64,000 nt of DNA from Trissonchulus latispiculum (taxonomy: Eukaryota; Nematoda; Enoplea; Enoplida; Ironidae). Below are positions 20,779-33,003 of the stretch, in pieces. The stretch covers positions 1 to 64,000 of the forward strand of contig JASAND010020834.1 of assembly GCA_030248195.1 (NCBI GenBank), read 5' to 3'. Each line of letters begins with the position of its first letter. Position 1 is the stretch's first letter. The notes under the pieces are model-generated. The model ran no database searches, was not told where the DNA came from, and saw only the letters and a list, made by a program, of their open reading frames with translations. A program made the position numbers and the translations under genes.

Positions 20779-23479
20779 ACTTTTAATCGAAATTTGGATG
20801 TGGCGTCCTGGAAGAATATGTATAGCATCCGGCAGCTGTACGTGGCTAATTTCGGCAGGTTGTCTTAAAGATATTATTGCACCCTGAGAATCGATTTGTT
20901 TCAAATACTCCTCGTGGCTAATGTTTACCAGTGCTCGCAATCCTATAAGAAGGAAAAAATTAAAGTCATGTGTTTGATGATATTCATTTTGAATTCTTGG
21001 TGTTTTCGATTGAATTTTGAATCAAAACAATTTTCTACTTGCTCACATCAAAATCAGATCACTTGTGGAATTAGTAATGTTAGCACAAAGCTAACTTCTC
21101 AGGCGTCAAACGTAACGTATTGGCTGCATTTACACAAAGAACAGCTGAAGTTTAAAAAACTACAAAAAATTTGAATCTCACAGGCATTACCTGATCTAAC
21201 CCCTATACCGTCGACTGGAAGATGAAATCTAATCGAATCGTTGTGTGTAACAAAACAATTTCCATACTTGACACTGTTTATCAAGGATATAAATATCCTA
21301 AAATAGTTTTTCCAGTTTCATTAATTATCACGGACTCTAGTGTATAATTCTTCTGCAGGACAATGTGCTTTCTTTAAATTTTTTGAGAAACAAAATTTCT
21401 GGAAGAAGTGATCACTCATATTTCTTAATTTAGTTCCTTTTTTGTTTTCCGTTTCTCTATGTCAAGGCACTGCATTGTACGGTACTTTTCGAAACATACT
21501 TTCCGGTCAATACGTTCAGTATTTATTTTTAGATATCTTTTCATTTATTTCTGCATCACATTATTCCATTTATTCCCACTGTCTGTAGTTTAAACGAGCA
21601 AACAAATGAGACGAAGTGGAAATTGAAACTATAAATCAAATTTGTTATACTAACACTATTGATAACAGTTGTGCACAACAGATATGGCTGTTTAAATATT
21701 AAATCTATGCCCTTAAAATCATCATGCTGTCTAGTTTTTTATAACCACAAAGTTTTGTAACAGCGGGTACAAATTAATAATAATCCAGGCTAATAATGGG
21801 CAGTAATTTCGAAAAACTAATAATTCAGATAGCAGTTTAGAACATATACAGACAGACACCTGTCGCATTTGTCAAGTTCGTCGGAGTATCTACAATCAAC
21901 CAAAAATTCAGACAAACTGTAGCCAGCATCAATTCTTTGATTCTCTGGAACAGCGCCGCCAAGTAAAGACAGCAATTCGCGGAAATTCACTTGCAAAGTT
22001 CTCTCATTTGCCTTGTCTTCAAATTGAAGAGAATCAAAACGTTCAGACTAAAACAGATGGATTTGCTTTAGCTGAGACGAGAATAGACACCAGTAAAGCA
22101 GTTGGACCAGTGAGGCACTATACAAGTACTTATTTCCCTCATCAATTTGTTACTGGCTGCTGAGGAAACTTGCCTTTATCATAGCATAGGTAGAAGTATT
22201 TTTAAAGTGTAATGTAGCGTGGTGACAAAGTTTTCTCTTGTTTTGAAACTTAAAAATTTTCATTTTAAATTGAGTTGATTGCCACATTTTTTTCTGTTGC
22301 TGAATAGGGTCAAAGCTAGTCAAATCAAGTTAATGATTTATAATTATATTCTATAGTTATCAACTCCACTGTGCCTCCTTCGCACTTTTTACAATCCCCA
22401 TGTTTTCCCTTTTTCAAATGAGTGCTCATTTCTGTCTATTCGTTTGCTTCTTCGAAGCAAATATCAGCACCCTAACATTAGTGATACCCCGAAACGTTGA
22501 AGCATATGGTGCTATTTCCTTTTTTCCAAAATTGAACACAAAGTTTAATACTAATTCAAACTGCAAATAACCCCCATGTACATACGGATACAATAATTGG
22601 CTACTGCTGAAAACATAGGTGGTATTAGCACGGTTTCATTAAAGTATGTTTTGCCGGTAGGATACTTGCATAGATTGGCAGAAAGAGCATAATATTATTA
22701 ATATTAAAACGGGATGTACTAGCCGTTAGCTTACCTTTCTGAGAAGATCGACGAATTTGTCGACTGCATCAACCCAGATGTTCGAATGACCTGAAAACGT
22801 AGGACAAGTATAGTCGTGTTTAAACTTAATGGATACCAAGATTTTCCCAGTTCCAGAGTCTATATGGATTGTATAAGATGTGGTAGTTTTGCTTTCAGGA
22901 AACACTTCAACAACGATGACTAGTAAATAGTACGGTAATAATATCTATTACGGTGGTTGATGCGTGTTCACTGCGGTAATAGAGGTGAAAAAGGATGCAG
23001 AGCTTGAGAAAATAGGAAAGGAGACATACCTGAGGTGTTGGTATTGTTATTGTTGTTGTTGGTGGTGGTGGGTAAAGTAGTGGTAGTAGTAGTGAATGTA
23101 GTCGGATTAAAGTTAGTCGTCGTGAAGGTGATTGTAGTGGATGTAGTAGTCGTAGAAGCAGTCTTGCCAACATTAGTCGTTTTGATTGTAGTCGTGGTGG
23201 ACGTGGACGTGGACATGGTGGAAAAACTAGTTTTTGTTGTGGTCGAAATAGTTTTGTAGTAAGATAAAGTATTTTCTGTTACAGTCACAGTGAGATTATC
23301 ACTTGAAGTTGGGTTATTAGCAACTGAAAAAAACTGCTTGATAAAATCCGTTATTGGATTCAGTGGACAAGTCAAGACTCTAAGTAGTTTAATCTGTGGA
23401 GCTTGCGAAGTTATAATTTGAATTTGGTCATAAGCTACCTCTCTTTTTTGGTGTACACTGTTAACAATTTTGCCAAAAC
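20779..23479 (-). CDS. DEG/ENaC-type channel gene with a Thr-rich mucin-like insert, partial
   Basis: Proteins of this family are trimeric amiloride-sensitive sodium channels with two membrane segments and a large ectodomain. Five minus-strand exons are seen: 23,479-23,030, 22,919-22,735, 22,047-21,860, 21,297-21,191 and 20,942-20,779. All introns are GT-AG and phases agree at every junction. The ectodomain is recognisable by AGYSLSEFLVDCRYSD, KYGNCFVTHND, GLRALVNISHEEYL and HILPGRHIQISIK, in the family order. A segment LLRVLTCPLNPI resembles the motif after the first membrane helix. Between it and the ectodomain lies a run of about 90 residues almost wholly Thr, Ser and Asn, ending in six consecutive Asn. 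It would be heavily O-glycosylated outside the cell. First and second membrane helices were not found; the 3' part would lie left of 20,779, where transposons begin. The exon-5 donor (GTAAAA) is a guess. Whether the gene still works is unknown, but no stop interrupts the joined exons. Confidence 0.75.
22048..22734 (-). other. Intron of the DEG/ENaC-type gene
   Basis: Runs from a GTAAGC donor to a TTTTAG acceptor. No repeat or exon was noticed inside it. Confidence 0.5.
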
Positions 23480-23618
23480 CTTTTTTCAGCAAGAACGCAT
23501 AAAGACAACCAAGTATTTAAAGACGTATTTTACTGAAAAAGTTTATTGTACAAACTTTCTATGACACATTCTTACTGCATAATCTTGTAATTTAGCCTAC
23601 AATCAGTTTAGCACTTAC

Positions 23619-23948
23619 AATGTACTGTTCCAGTGCACGGGCATAGTCGTCTGTGTCCTGGCGCAGCGGAGGAGCAATCAGACGTACTTATCATCGTTGT
23701 ATATATTAAGCAAGTGTTTGAAATAGCATCTATCTGCACTCTAGGATACAGTGTTGAGGAAGCCGACCCTTCTAAGCAAGAGGTGTATCCTTCCGGTGCG
23801 ATCAAGCTTTCCATGATAGTAAATTCTTCGGTCACTGATAAATCGTTGCTGGAGTTGCTGCACTCCATGTTGTACTCCGCACACACAGTATCACAATTTT
23901 CGTTTGAGTCGCCCAATCTGTACAGCGATCCTCGGATCATTCTTCCAG
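23619..23948 (-). CDS. Cysteine-rich secreted-type exon ending GHRRLCPC, upstream of the DEG/ENaC exons
   Basis: The exon starts after a TGTTTAG acceptor, with two leading bases, and ends at a GTAAGTGC donor with one base of a split codon. It encodes about 109 residues: YRLGDSNENCDTVCAEYNM, then CSNSSNDLSVTEEF, a single Cys after GYTS, DAISNTCLIY and PGHRRLCPCTG. Eight or so cysteines and N-glycosylation sites suggest an extracellular disulphide domain. Joining it to the acceptor at 23,480 keeps the DEG/ENaC frame across a 139 bp intron, so it may belong to that gene. That would be odd, because family members start with a short cytoplasmic end and a membrane helix. It may equally belong to a separate transcript. 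No domain name is certain. Confidence 0.5.
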
Positions 23949-26373
23949 CTAAACATTACAGTTTTGGGGCCTATGTTATGACAGTGGGAGTTTCTGGAAA
24001 CCGGCTATGTTATGAATGAAGGGTTCACCCCTGGCTTAACCTCAGAACTAGCCCACAGGTCGGCACAGCCTACAATTGTCTACAACGTTGTATGCTGGAC
24101 ATACGCACTACGCAAAGCAAAATGAAGGGCTGCGCACGAGGCCGTCTCGGAGAACTATGAATGAACGCGGGCGACTACAGCATACAGCCTCGGGACGAGC
24201 TGAGAATTATATGCGCACGCTGCATGCCTCAGCGTGTGCGCGCTGTCTTGGATGATAACGCATGCAGGCACGCAGAGCGCGCCGTCCCGGAGAACTGCGC
24301 ACGCACGAAGCCACCGCGCACCATCTTGGAGGCGTACGCCCCAGGAATTTTTAGGGAGAAAGCAAAAACTGAGCTTTGTTCAGTGCATAAAACAAAAAAC
24401 ATTTTCACCATTTCCATCTCAATTTTCTAAAATTTGTTTCGCCTGCGGCTCCTTCCAACTAAAATACTAAAAGTTTTCGCCCCTATGGCGTTTTTCTACC
24501 TGAATTTTTAAAAATTTTCGCGAAAACGACGCCTTCCAACTCAGCATTTAAAATTTTAAAATTTTGGTGCCTGCTGCCTTTTATATAAATGCTTCATTTT
24601 TTAAAATTTTCGAGTATACGTATATCAGAATTTTAAACCTTTTTGAAGTATGATGCATGGCTTTTTTACTGGCTTCCAAAAATCAGGTTTCTATTACGAA
24701 TTTTTTATAATGTCAAAAAATTTCTTTCGTAACGTTTTATTCTTAAATCGTAAACCGTAAATCTTTTAAATTTTTCAATTACGCACGGATTTTTTCATTT
24801 AATAAAATTTTCAACTTTTGATGGACTCAGTCTCCCAGTCACCCGTGTGGAGTTGTACGCAATTATTAATCCTGGGAAATATGTTTAAAAATAAAGAGGA
24901 CTACGCAAAGGTAGAGATCCGTGGTAGGCTGGTGACTTCGACCTTGCCGACCTCTGAACTAACCTTATGTTATCCAACGTTTTAGAATTCAAATCTTATT
25001 AGGGTTCACCCTTATTAGGTTTCTAAACATGTATTCCCTCTGCATTATGATTGATTTGAAAGAGAATCAAACCAAAAAAGCGCTGTCCTGTAATTGGACT
25101 GAAAGATTATAACTTTAGACCGAGATGTTTCATGTTTAACCCTCCTCATTGAGTAGGGCTGGGATTTGGTTGTTTTAACTCCAATTTAACTTATGACCAG
25201 TTGTCAAACCTGGGTTTCGAAAGTCCTATTTTATTCGTATATTGATTTTATCGGATTTGAGATTGTCAATATCATTTTAACCCCGATTTAGCTTGAAGTA
25301 TTGATAACCGATAACATCAAGCACTGTCCACAACTGTATTTTTGATAACGTAGTAGCAACAAAAACGGGTTGTTTCCAGATTATCCAACCGCCAGTGTTA
25401 GAATTTTTACAACTTCACTAATCGAGCTAAACTTTGGCAAGAGTATGTTTTCGACCACGCTAGTTCAAATATCGCATTTTTATTTCACTAAATTCCATCT
25501 CTTTTGATTTGCAACGAGAGACCAAGGGAAGCCGAAAGGGTTTTGTCCTTGACATAACTAAGAAGTTGCATGCAAGGTCTTTGGGTCGCTTACCGCGAAT
25601 CGGAGGCCCTTTTCGCTTCAGTTCTTAGTTTGCTCAGCATAGACTTGCAACTTGAGCTAACAACATACTTTCATATCAAGCTAATGAAAAGCTGAATCGA
25701 AAAATGGACTTCAGATTCAGTTCAGCGACCGCAAAATCCCGTGTATGCCGCTTTTCCGAAAATAAAATTCAAACATTTTTCCGTTCTTCTTATTAATTCT
25801 CCTTCCAGGAAAAATATAAAATTAAGCAAACGCCTACAGCTTGACTGTAAAGTGCTATGACAACAATTGCCCTTTCGCCTGAAAAACGAACTAATTTTTG
25901 ATGATGCATAGCTGATTGCCATATTTGAGATCTGCCATCCCAGATTAAATAGGTGCAAACTTGTGAATAGCGGTTTTTATCCAAAACAAAGAGTTTTTGC
26001 TCTCCGTAGTCGAGCGATTTATCACTCACCACAAGAAATAATCGGAGCAAGCATAAGGTCAGAAAATGCTCTTTCCTGTTTTCGAATAACCCCTCGGACG
26101 ACAATTTATCCAAAAAGTAACTTCCTTTAGTGGAGATGCCGCGGCTTGCTTACTACGCTGATAGCATCGGTTTTGTCTAAACACCTCGATTAATTTTGGA
26201 AAGCAGTTATTCTGCGTCAGCTCTCCACTCGCATTCTAAAAGCTACCATTTCCAAAACTGCTGAGCCACAATAATAGCACAGTGCATGATTTGATTCCAT
26301 AAGGCTGGATCCGTTTGTTTTCAATGATAATTTAAGCCCCAATTAAATTAAAGTTTGATCTAACAGATTTTAC
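23949..26373. other. No gene supported; GC-rich patch and dispersed repeats
   Basis: A GC-rich patch at 24,040-24,340 yields short ORFs on both strands with no motif. A minus-strand frame at 25,793-26,113 (106 residues) is open but unrecognised. The text near 25,660-25,770 (GGACTTCAGATTC, TCAGCGACCGC) is a dispersed repeat also seen near 11,380 and 58,600. Confidence 0.4.
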
Positions 26374-26615
26374 CAGCAACGAAAAGTAAAAAACTTCACC
26401 ACAAGTGCTTCTGACATCGAAATATCGGATTTGGCACAAAGGAGCAAAATAATTGGTCTCAGTACTGATGCAGGCATGATCGCATAGGTCACCTCTAGTT
26501 GCATCTTCTCGCAGATAAAAGGCACATGATTGACCGTCTGTGATTCCTTCTTCATGTAGTGGATCAAATTTTATATAGCTGATTGGACACACATCGTCAA
26601 GAACTCGCCATAAAC
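26374..26615 (-). CDS. Candidate internal exon, cysteine-containing, unidentified
   Basis: A TTTTTAAG acceptor at 26,616 and a GTAAAA donor at 26,373 bound 242 bases. They encode VLDDVCPISYIKFDP, DGQSCAFYLRED, GDLCDHACISTE, APLCQIRYF and RSTCGEVFYF. Six cysteines in 80 residues suggest an extracellular domain. It lies on the same strand as the DEG/ENaC-type exons 2.4 kb further on and could be an upstream exon of that locus. Its end phase (0) does not fit the next known exon directly, so at least one exon would be missing between them. Confidence 0.4.
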
Positions 26616-28983
26616 CTTAAAAACCAGCAGCATCAGCATAATTGTGCTAGATGACGGCTAGGCAACCTCACAATAAGATTATACATTATCATCTCACAGA
26701 TTCACAGAGACTAACAGAACAGACCCAGTCCAGCTTAATTCCAACATTTCAGACAAATCAAAGACAACTTAAAACTCAACATTTCCAACAAAAGGATCAA
26801 AATATGAATCCTAGCAAATCATGAAATTAATTACGAAATTAATAATCATTAAAATAGGTATACTTAATGAAAGTTTGACCAAAAATGTAGAAAGCGAAAT
26901 TGTTTTCTTTATATCTCAGAAACACTTCAAAATAGTACCATAAAGTATATATTTTCTGAACCGGAATGACAAGATCTTTCTTCTCGTGGAAAATTTTTTG
27001 AAATTTCCCCTGCGATTTCAAAGGGTACCGCTTTTATATGTCCAGAAAGATTGGTGCAAGCTATTACCACGATTTTTTCAGGAAAATGTTGCCCTTATCC
27101 AAATCTCCTACACGCCAAATTTCAACGTTTTTGGTTGGACATTACGTGAGTTATTCTATTTTAAGATTTTCAAAAATCCTTTGATCTTTGCCGCTTTTTC
27201 GACTTTGACTGGTTACTCATGAAGCGATATAGTTAGCGTTATTTTTCAATAAAATTTGGTGATTTCATGTAAATTTATATTGAGCTAACAACTTAGTTTT
27301 TGTTCTGCCTGGAGGCAGAACTATTTACACGGAAAATAGATATGACATGCACTGTGGAAGGATTCTATTGCAGTTATCTATCAAAATTAAAACAGAATTA
27401 TCGCGAATTGAAGATAAACGTTTGGAAAAACCATTTTGGAACGGATAATTGGCTGGCCAACATCAAACTCCGGCCAAAACCAAGCCAAGCCAACCAAGGA
27501 AAATTTCGGCCAATCCCAACACTACGTTTAGGTTACTGACTATAACTAATTGTGCCACAAAAATGAAAACGACAAACTAACAAATTGTTTCTCACCGTTT
27601 TCTGCGCTGTCGGTAATGCCGACCCACAGCCATGTTTCCGCAGGAATTGTCGTCTCTCTAAAAAATTTTATGCTGCCTCTTATTAATAGTTTATATGCTT
27701 AACATAGCATAAGCAGAAAGCTAATCCATTAGACATATTGGGCTGTTGCTTTTTTCACACTAGCAACACTATAATTTAGGTATATTCGTTATTTCGTATT
27801 TATACATTGTCGATGTCTCTGCATCTCTTTCCGTTCCACTAAATCTCAATATTTGAAAGGGGTCCAGAGGCGAATGATACCCTGATACCTAATTTTGAAG
27901 GGCTCGACAAGGATATACTGAAGACTCGGTAAGACCCCGGTTAAAGGTACTCGATACGGATGTAGCTTTTCTATCAAAAACAAACTGAGGAGAAAACCAT
28001 ACGGGAGGCGTCAGGCATCCTGTGACCTTGAAACCAGGGCCTAGGGGAGCGAGGAAGAGGGTATTTCAGCTGTTTACTAATGATTGAAAATAAAGAATAG
28101 GTCCGGCCGAGATACGTACGCCGGCAGGTGCATAGGTAGAATAGGTACGCCACCGAGCCGTCAGCTGAACTCCCATATCAGGCTTAAGAGTCCGGGTCAA
28201 ATACCGGGCCGAAGCTCTTGAGTCTTGAACTTGAACTACTGACCTGGTTCGAAGGGTGACCCAAACTGCCCCGGTAATTCGGTAACCCAGTAACCCAGTG
28301 AGCCGGTTCCATCGCTGGAGGACATTTCGAAGATGTGGGTGAATTACTCCAAAGTACTTTGGCAGAATCGTCTGAGGCTTTGCACATTAGAAGTCTTGAG
28401 TTTACCAAGTTGCGCAGGAAATTATTTCACAAAGCATGGCTCCATTGCTACTTTCTTGGACTGTGGATGACGACTAGTGCTCCAAAACACTCAGGACGCT
28501 TGTAAGCGAATTCTGAACTAAGGCATTGTCATTTCAGAAATGGATTTGATATTAGGATTCAGCAAGTTGAAGTATCTCTATATGCTACTTATCGGCAAAA
28601 TAAGAGACAAAAAGTTGACCCCATTTTACTGCACACGGCTATTCTGTTTTAAAAGTGAACGTTATTTATTAACAAAAATTTAGTTAGCATGCTAACCGAA
28701 CGACAAAAACCTTGAAATCTAGAATTTAGTAATAATTTACCCACAACTTAAACCTGTTGAAGCTAAGTATTTGGTGAAAAGCTAGGGTAAGCTGGGGGTG
28801 CCAACTTTATTGGATAAAAAATGGCACACGCGCATTTTGCAGCATCTTACAAGATATTAAGCTTTGATCTTTTGTCGTTGTTGGCGGAACAACGCACGAA
28901 CTCTTTAATATTCAGTACTAGTATGATAAATATCAGAAACGTCGAAAGGTTGAAATCACCGTCATAAACTAGACTCATTGTTC
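26616..28983. other. No gene supported
   Basis: Contains a short dispersed repeat (about 27,160-27,200, TCCTTTGATCTTTGCCGC) with an inverted relative near 50,430. A GC-richer stretch at 27,850-28,330 with repeated CCAGTAACCCAGT words has no identity. Confidence 0.4.
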
Positions 28984-29055
28984 GGGGGTGTAGCTTAGTG
29001 GTACAGCGTTTTACTCAAGATCCAAAGCTCGGCGTTTCGATCCGCGCCCTGGATA
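28984..29055 (+). repeat. tRNA-like sequence, possible SINE head or tRNA pseudogene
   Basis: GGGGGTG begins a tRNA-length block. An A box, TAGCTTAGTGG, lies at 28,991-29,001 and a B-box-like GTTTCGATCC at 29,034-29,043. The acceptor ends (GGGGGTG with CGCGCCC) pair at most positions with one mismatch, but the anticodon stem is poor. It is more likely a pol-III promoter remnant (tRNA-derived SINE) than a working tRNA. No poly(A) or simple-repeat tail is evident. Confidence 0.45.
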
Positions 29056-31259
29056 CTTTCAAACACCGTTGATCCACCAAAGCTGAAATAAGGATTTTGA
29101 AGGTGAAAAATTTGAACTTTCCTAGACCTTATATCTGCAATGTTGGCTTTAGTTTGCGTTTGTTAGCCCTAAACTTTTTACCTTAATATATTATTATTAG
29201 CTAACTTTGGGTTTAAACGTAGATCTCTCTCGTAGCCAACCTGTTCGTTCTCTCCGTAAGCAGTCAGTGTTAGCGTTTTGAATAGCGTATTTATTACAAA
29301 TAACTATGTCTTCCTAGTATAGTTCACTGACAGAAAATTTGAAGACACATAGGTAATGGCAGATATTAAGTTAGCCTTAAGGAACAGCATTTGGATTTGC
29401 ATAGTCAGTAACTAGTATACTTTTTATAGATTTCCCAATCTGGAAATACTTAAAATTAATTAATTAATTGAAGGAACCATAATAGTCTTAAGTTTATAGT
29501 AGTTGTAGTAGCAGTTAAATGAATAAATTAATGAATAAATCACTGCTTACATAAAATCCTTTATAAGTTTATATTCTGTCTCGTTTCGCCAAACCGCCAA
29601 ATCTGAACCATACTCTGACTGGCAAGCTGCTCTGGCACTCTCCATTGCAATGATATTGATTGGCAAATGTTTGAGACAGAAATCGCTTACAGTAGACCAT
29701 CCATTGGGGCAGGCTAAAAGGCAAAACTACAGATCACACGGCTTGTAAATCGACCCTCCCGCCAGTCCGGCAAAAAACGGGTAGACACCCTCAGCGAAAA
29801 GGAAACAAACTGGTAGACCCTTTCTTCCAGAAGGACAAAAATGGGAAACCCTGTAGCGATTTTTATCAAAAATTGTCAAATTTTAGTTTTAGCAACTTCT
29901 AGCGATTTTTTCAAGAAATGTCTTAAAAATTGCTAAAAATATTCTGTTTAGTTTTGCAAATGTTTGCCAAAAACGTAAAGAATGAAAATTTTCCCACTTT
30001 CGGGGTTGACCCCCTAAAACTTTGGAAATGTTTAGGGGTAGAACGCTCGCTATAGAAAACCCACCAGAATTGAACCTCGCATTAATGTATGCTCCCAAGC
30101 CGGATTTCCACCCCACCCCCCGTCCGATAATAAGTCGGCCCAGGTATGTAAACAATGTATGTTGTTATGCACAAAATTAAGATTACAATATGGACTGAGA
30201 ACAATGTTACTCTCAGCATTTACTGTTACTGCTCGTCAGCTTACAGTCCGTACGTATGGGAACCTTTTTTGCAAAAAAGCCGTTTGGGACCTCAGGAGTG
30301 CCACACCAACTGAACATAGTTTGTGATTAGTGAAAGTGATTAGTGAAAGTAAACAAGTCAAGTTGAATTAAATTTGTATTTTGACTGAAAAGTCTAAAAT
30401 TTCGCAATCTTCAGAACTTACTTAGTGCAAATGCTGGTATCCAAACATTAATGCAAATTGCTATTGAAAGCCACATCATTAAAGTAAAAATTTATAACAG
30501 TGCCAGCAAAAAGTGGAGGAAGAAAATGTTTACTCGTCGTCGTATAACTTTACGTCTCTGCTGTCTAAGATCCACCCAGTGTTCAACATCTTCAAAAGTC
30601 CAAACTTAATTATTAAGTATTGATAGCTTTCCAACAAACTTTGCCATAGCAATGCTCAGGCAAAGAAAATTTACTCAGCCAAAATAACTTGAGGCCCATA
30701 CAACATATCTCGTAATTATTTTCGTACGGCATGATTAATTCATACATATGAAAGTCACTTCCTATAGTTCCAAAAGAAAGCAGATAGTACAGAGTGTTGT
30801 TAGAGTAGTTTTATTGTAGTGTTTGTCACAGCAGTGCACTGAGTAGTCGTTAAAATCTACCGTTTGAACAATAAAATATGTAAAAACCAAAGATCGGAGC
30901 ACGTCGAAAAATGGTACAAGAATGGACCTCACCCATTAAGCAACAATTCATTTGGGATATGAACAAGGTTTGTGGAGCATTTTAAAACCAAACTGTAGTT
31001 TATAAAATGTGCAATGACTTCAGTGAAATTGCAGGCAGCAATGATGTGAGAAGCAGTGAAATCTTGCATTCATTGAAGGATCCATGGGCCTATATAACTG
31101 CTGACTCAAATTAGTAGAATTCCCAATTTGCTCATGTATTCCAATCTAAACTGCTTTGTGCTAAGCTGAGACTATTAAGCAAATACTCCAATCCATGGTT
31201 GCAAAATAAGAAACTGCTTTTAGATTCGACTCATCTAAACTTCTCAAGTATTTCAACGC
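29056..31259. other. No gene supported
   Basis: AT-rich, with scattered short ORFs (for example 29,889-30,155 minus) lacking motifs. The only identifiable piece is the element fragment at 30,857-30,945. Confidence 0.4.
30857..30945 (+). mobile_element. Terminal fragment of the TTAA foldback family seen at 41,936
   Basis: The text from CCGTTTGAACAATAA through GATCGGAG and GTCGAAAAATGG to GGACCTCACCCATTAAG parallels the right end of the element at 41,936-42,650, with several changes. Confidence 0.6.
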
Positions 31260-32535
31260 CTCATCCTTACACATTATGGATGTCTGTTTAGCTCTGTTGT
31301 TTCCTGCTCATCAGATATTCAACTATGTTAATATGGATGAAGTTGTACGCCTAGCTTTGGTCGATGTATACTTCACCACCATTGAACTTGACGAAGTTTT
31401 GCTAAGCAAACGACACAGCCTCTAGCACATGATGAAGGAAATAATGTACACGTGCGACGATTATGTGATAGGCTGCGAAATCCACGGTCGATACTACCCA
31501 AGCCTAAACTGCTGTAGTGATAATGTTATTGGAATGTTCCCCTTTGGTCCAATGCCTGTCCTGAAGTCATGCCAACAGCGCGAAATCGGTGCAAAAGCAG
31601 GTACGCCCTGTTATAGCTAGGATACTGTGGTCTTGTTCTAAAAAAACAGTAGTTTGTTTCCTTATCTTTCCTGGAGCAAGTTAAGCAAGTTCAATTATAC
31701 ACCAGCACCAGTGATCCGAAAAATTAACGCTCCATTTGGTCAACCAACTCGTCCGAGGCAACAGTTGCATCAAGCAAGAAGGAGTTTGTGCCCAAATGGA
31801 AGTGTCAATCTACGTACCAGTGCATTGCAGATTCACTGTAAATCAGAAGATAGTTCGCAAGCCTCTCAGTGCAACTGAAAGGAATCCTTAGCTTCTTGAA
31901 AAATTATGACACAGAAATGCTAAGGATGTCAAGCATATTAATAAATTTAGTATCTTGCATATTTCATACTGAGGTTCCTGAATCAACACTGTGTGAGGGT
32001 GCTGATTTTCTAGGATTAAGGGTTGGATTCCGAATGCCGCCACGGATTCAGAATGATTTTTACCTACCAATGGTCAACGGACTCATAATTTCACTGTTTC
32101 ACGCTTCAAAGCAGCGGGAAGCTGCTCCTCAACTGATAAACGTTCCTGCACACATGACAACAAGCCTTTTCCTGCGGTATCTTCGTCATCAGTGGACTCA
32201 GCACGAAATCTAACCTGTGCGACTCTGGCAGTGTCTAGTACCTTCACTATATTTCCACATGCCTTATCAAAGCTGTATGGCACCTCTCGTGGCAGAGTTT
32301 TCCCTATTGTAGCAAGTGTTTGCCTTCAATAGCCATCGGTCTGGACATTCCGAAGAATATGTCAGAGTGTTCGATATTGCTAAACGGGTTTTGCATTATC
32401 AATTCACTCTATGGTCTGCGTACGATTGGAGTGAAACCGTAGGAAGGCTGTCAGCTGCAGTGCCCTCCCATCTGCACGAAACATGACTGCAAGAAAACAG
32501 TGTCATACTCCAGGTATCTCAATCACACGTTCAAT
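31260..32535 (+). pseudogene. DEG/ENaC channel relic, interrupted by stops and cut by a MITE
   Basis: Family motifs appear in order on the plus strand. TCDDYVIGCEIHGRYYPS (about 31,450) corresponds to the conserved Cys of the ectodomain start. GLRVGFRMPP, then DFYLPMVNGLIISLF and INVPAHMTTSLFLR (32,010-32,190), match the GL-x-LNI ... G..TSI region. GCQLQCPPICTKHDC, then TVSYSRY (32,450-32,520), matches the CxxPC ... SYSxY region. An in-frame TAG lies just before the MMKE start at 31,429 (31,423-31,425). Frames change near 31,620, 31,870, 32,200 and 32,430. The reading ends where the MITE at 32,537 begins. It is a different copy from the minus-strand gene at 20,779. Some frame changes could be small introns, but in-frame stops argue for decay. 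Confidence 0.6.
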
Positions 32536-32536
32536 C

Positions 32537-33003
32537 AAGAGTGCATAATTGCGCTATATATAAGAAGAAGAGTAAGCCACTAGAGGACTTCTCTTTGTGG
32601 CATTGCGTAACAGTGCTAATACCCCCAATACGCTAATGTTCCCCCGATTGGTGGGGGGGGCAGACAAGCACACCCCCTCACCGTTTGGTTGGGGGTAGCA
32701 AAAAGAGGTCCCGGTTTGGTGGGGACATAGGTAGAAGAGGGTCCTCGTTTGGGGCGGGGGAGTCGCCAAGTCAGACTAAGATTGGCTGAATCTGATTGAC
32801 CATGGGCTACCCTCCCACCAAGCGGGACCCTTTTCGGCTACCCCTCCCACACCGCCACCACAGTCTGAGGAGGGTATGCTTTGTCGAACAAAGCGATCCC
32901 CCCACCAAACGGGAGAACATTGGCGTATTGCGGGGGGAGCACCGTTACGCAATGCCAAGAAGAGAAGGTCCTCTAATGATTTAGTGCAATTTATGCACTC
33001 TTG
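32537..33003. mobile_element. GC-rich-core MITE, about 467 bp
   Basis: Inverted ends are AAGAGTGCATAATT and TTTATGCACTCTTG. The next inward blocks are AGGACTTCTCTTTG / AGAGAAGGTCCTCT and GGCATTGCGTAAC / GTTACGCAATGCC. The core repeats CCCCACCAAACGGG-type units in both orientations. A second, larger copy is at 39,360-40,106. It interrupts the DEG/ENaC relic. The 8-base flanks match weakly, so no target duplication is claimed. Short ORFs on both strands are artefacts of the repeat. Confidence 0.75.

Noticed and set aside
23035..23259. Plus-strand ORF of nearly pure Val and Leu
   Set aside because: Antisense shadow of the Thr-rich coding stretch on the minus strand.
24161..24470. Three overlapping ORFs in a GC-rich patch
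   Set aside because: Frames on both strands are open simply because the patch is GC-rich; no motif or splice sites.
25793..26113. 106-residue minus-strand ORF
   Set aside because: Open but unrecognised, with no convincing start or splice context; could not be separated from chance.
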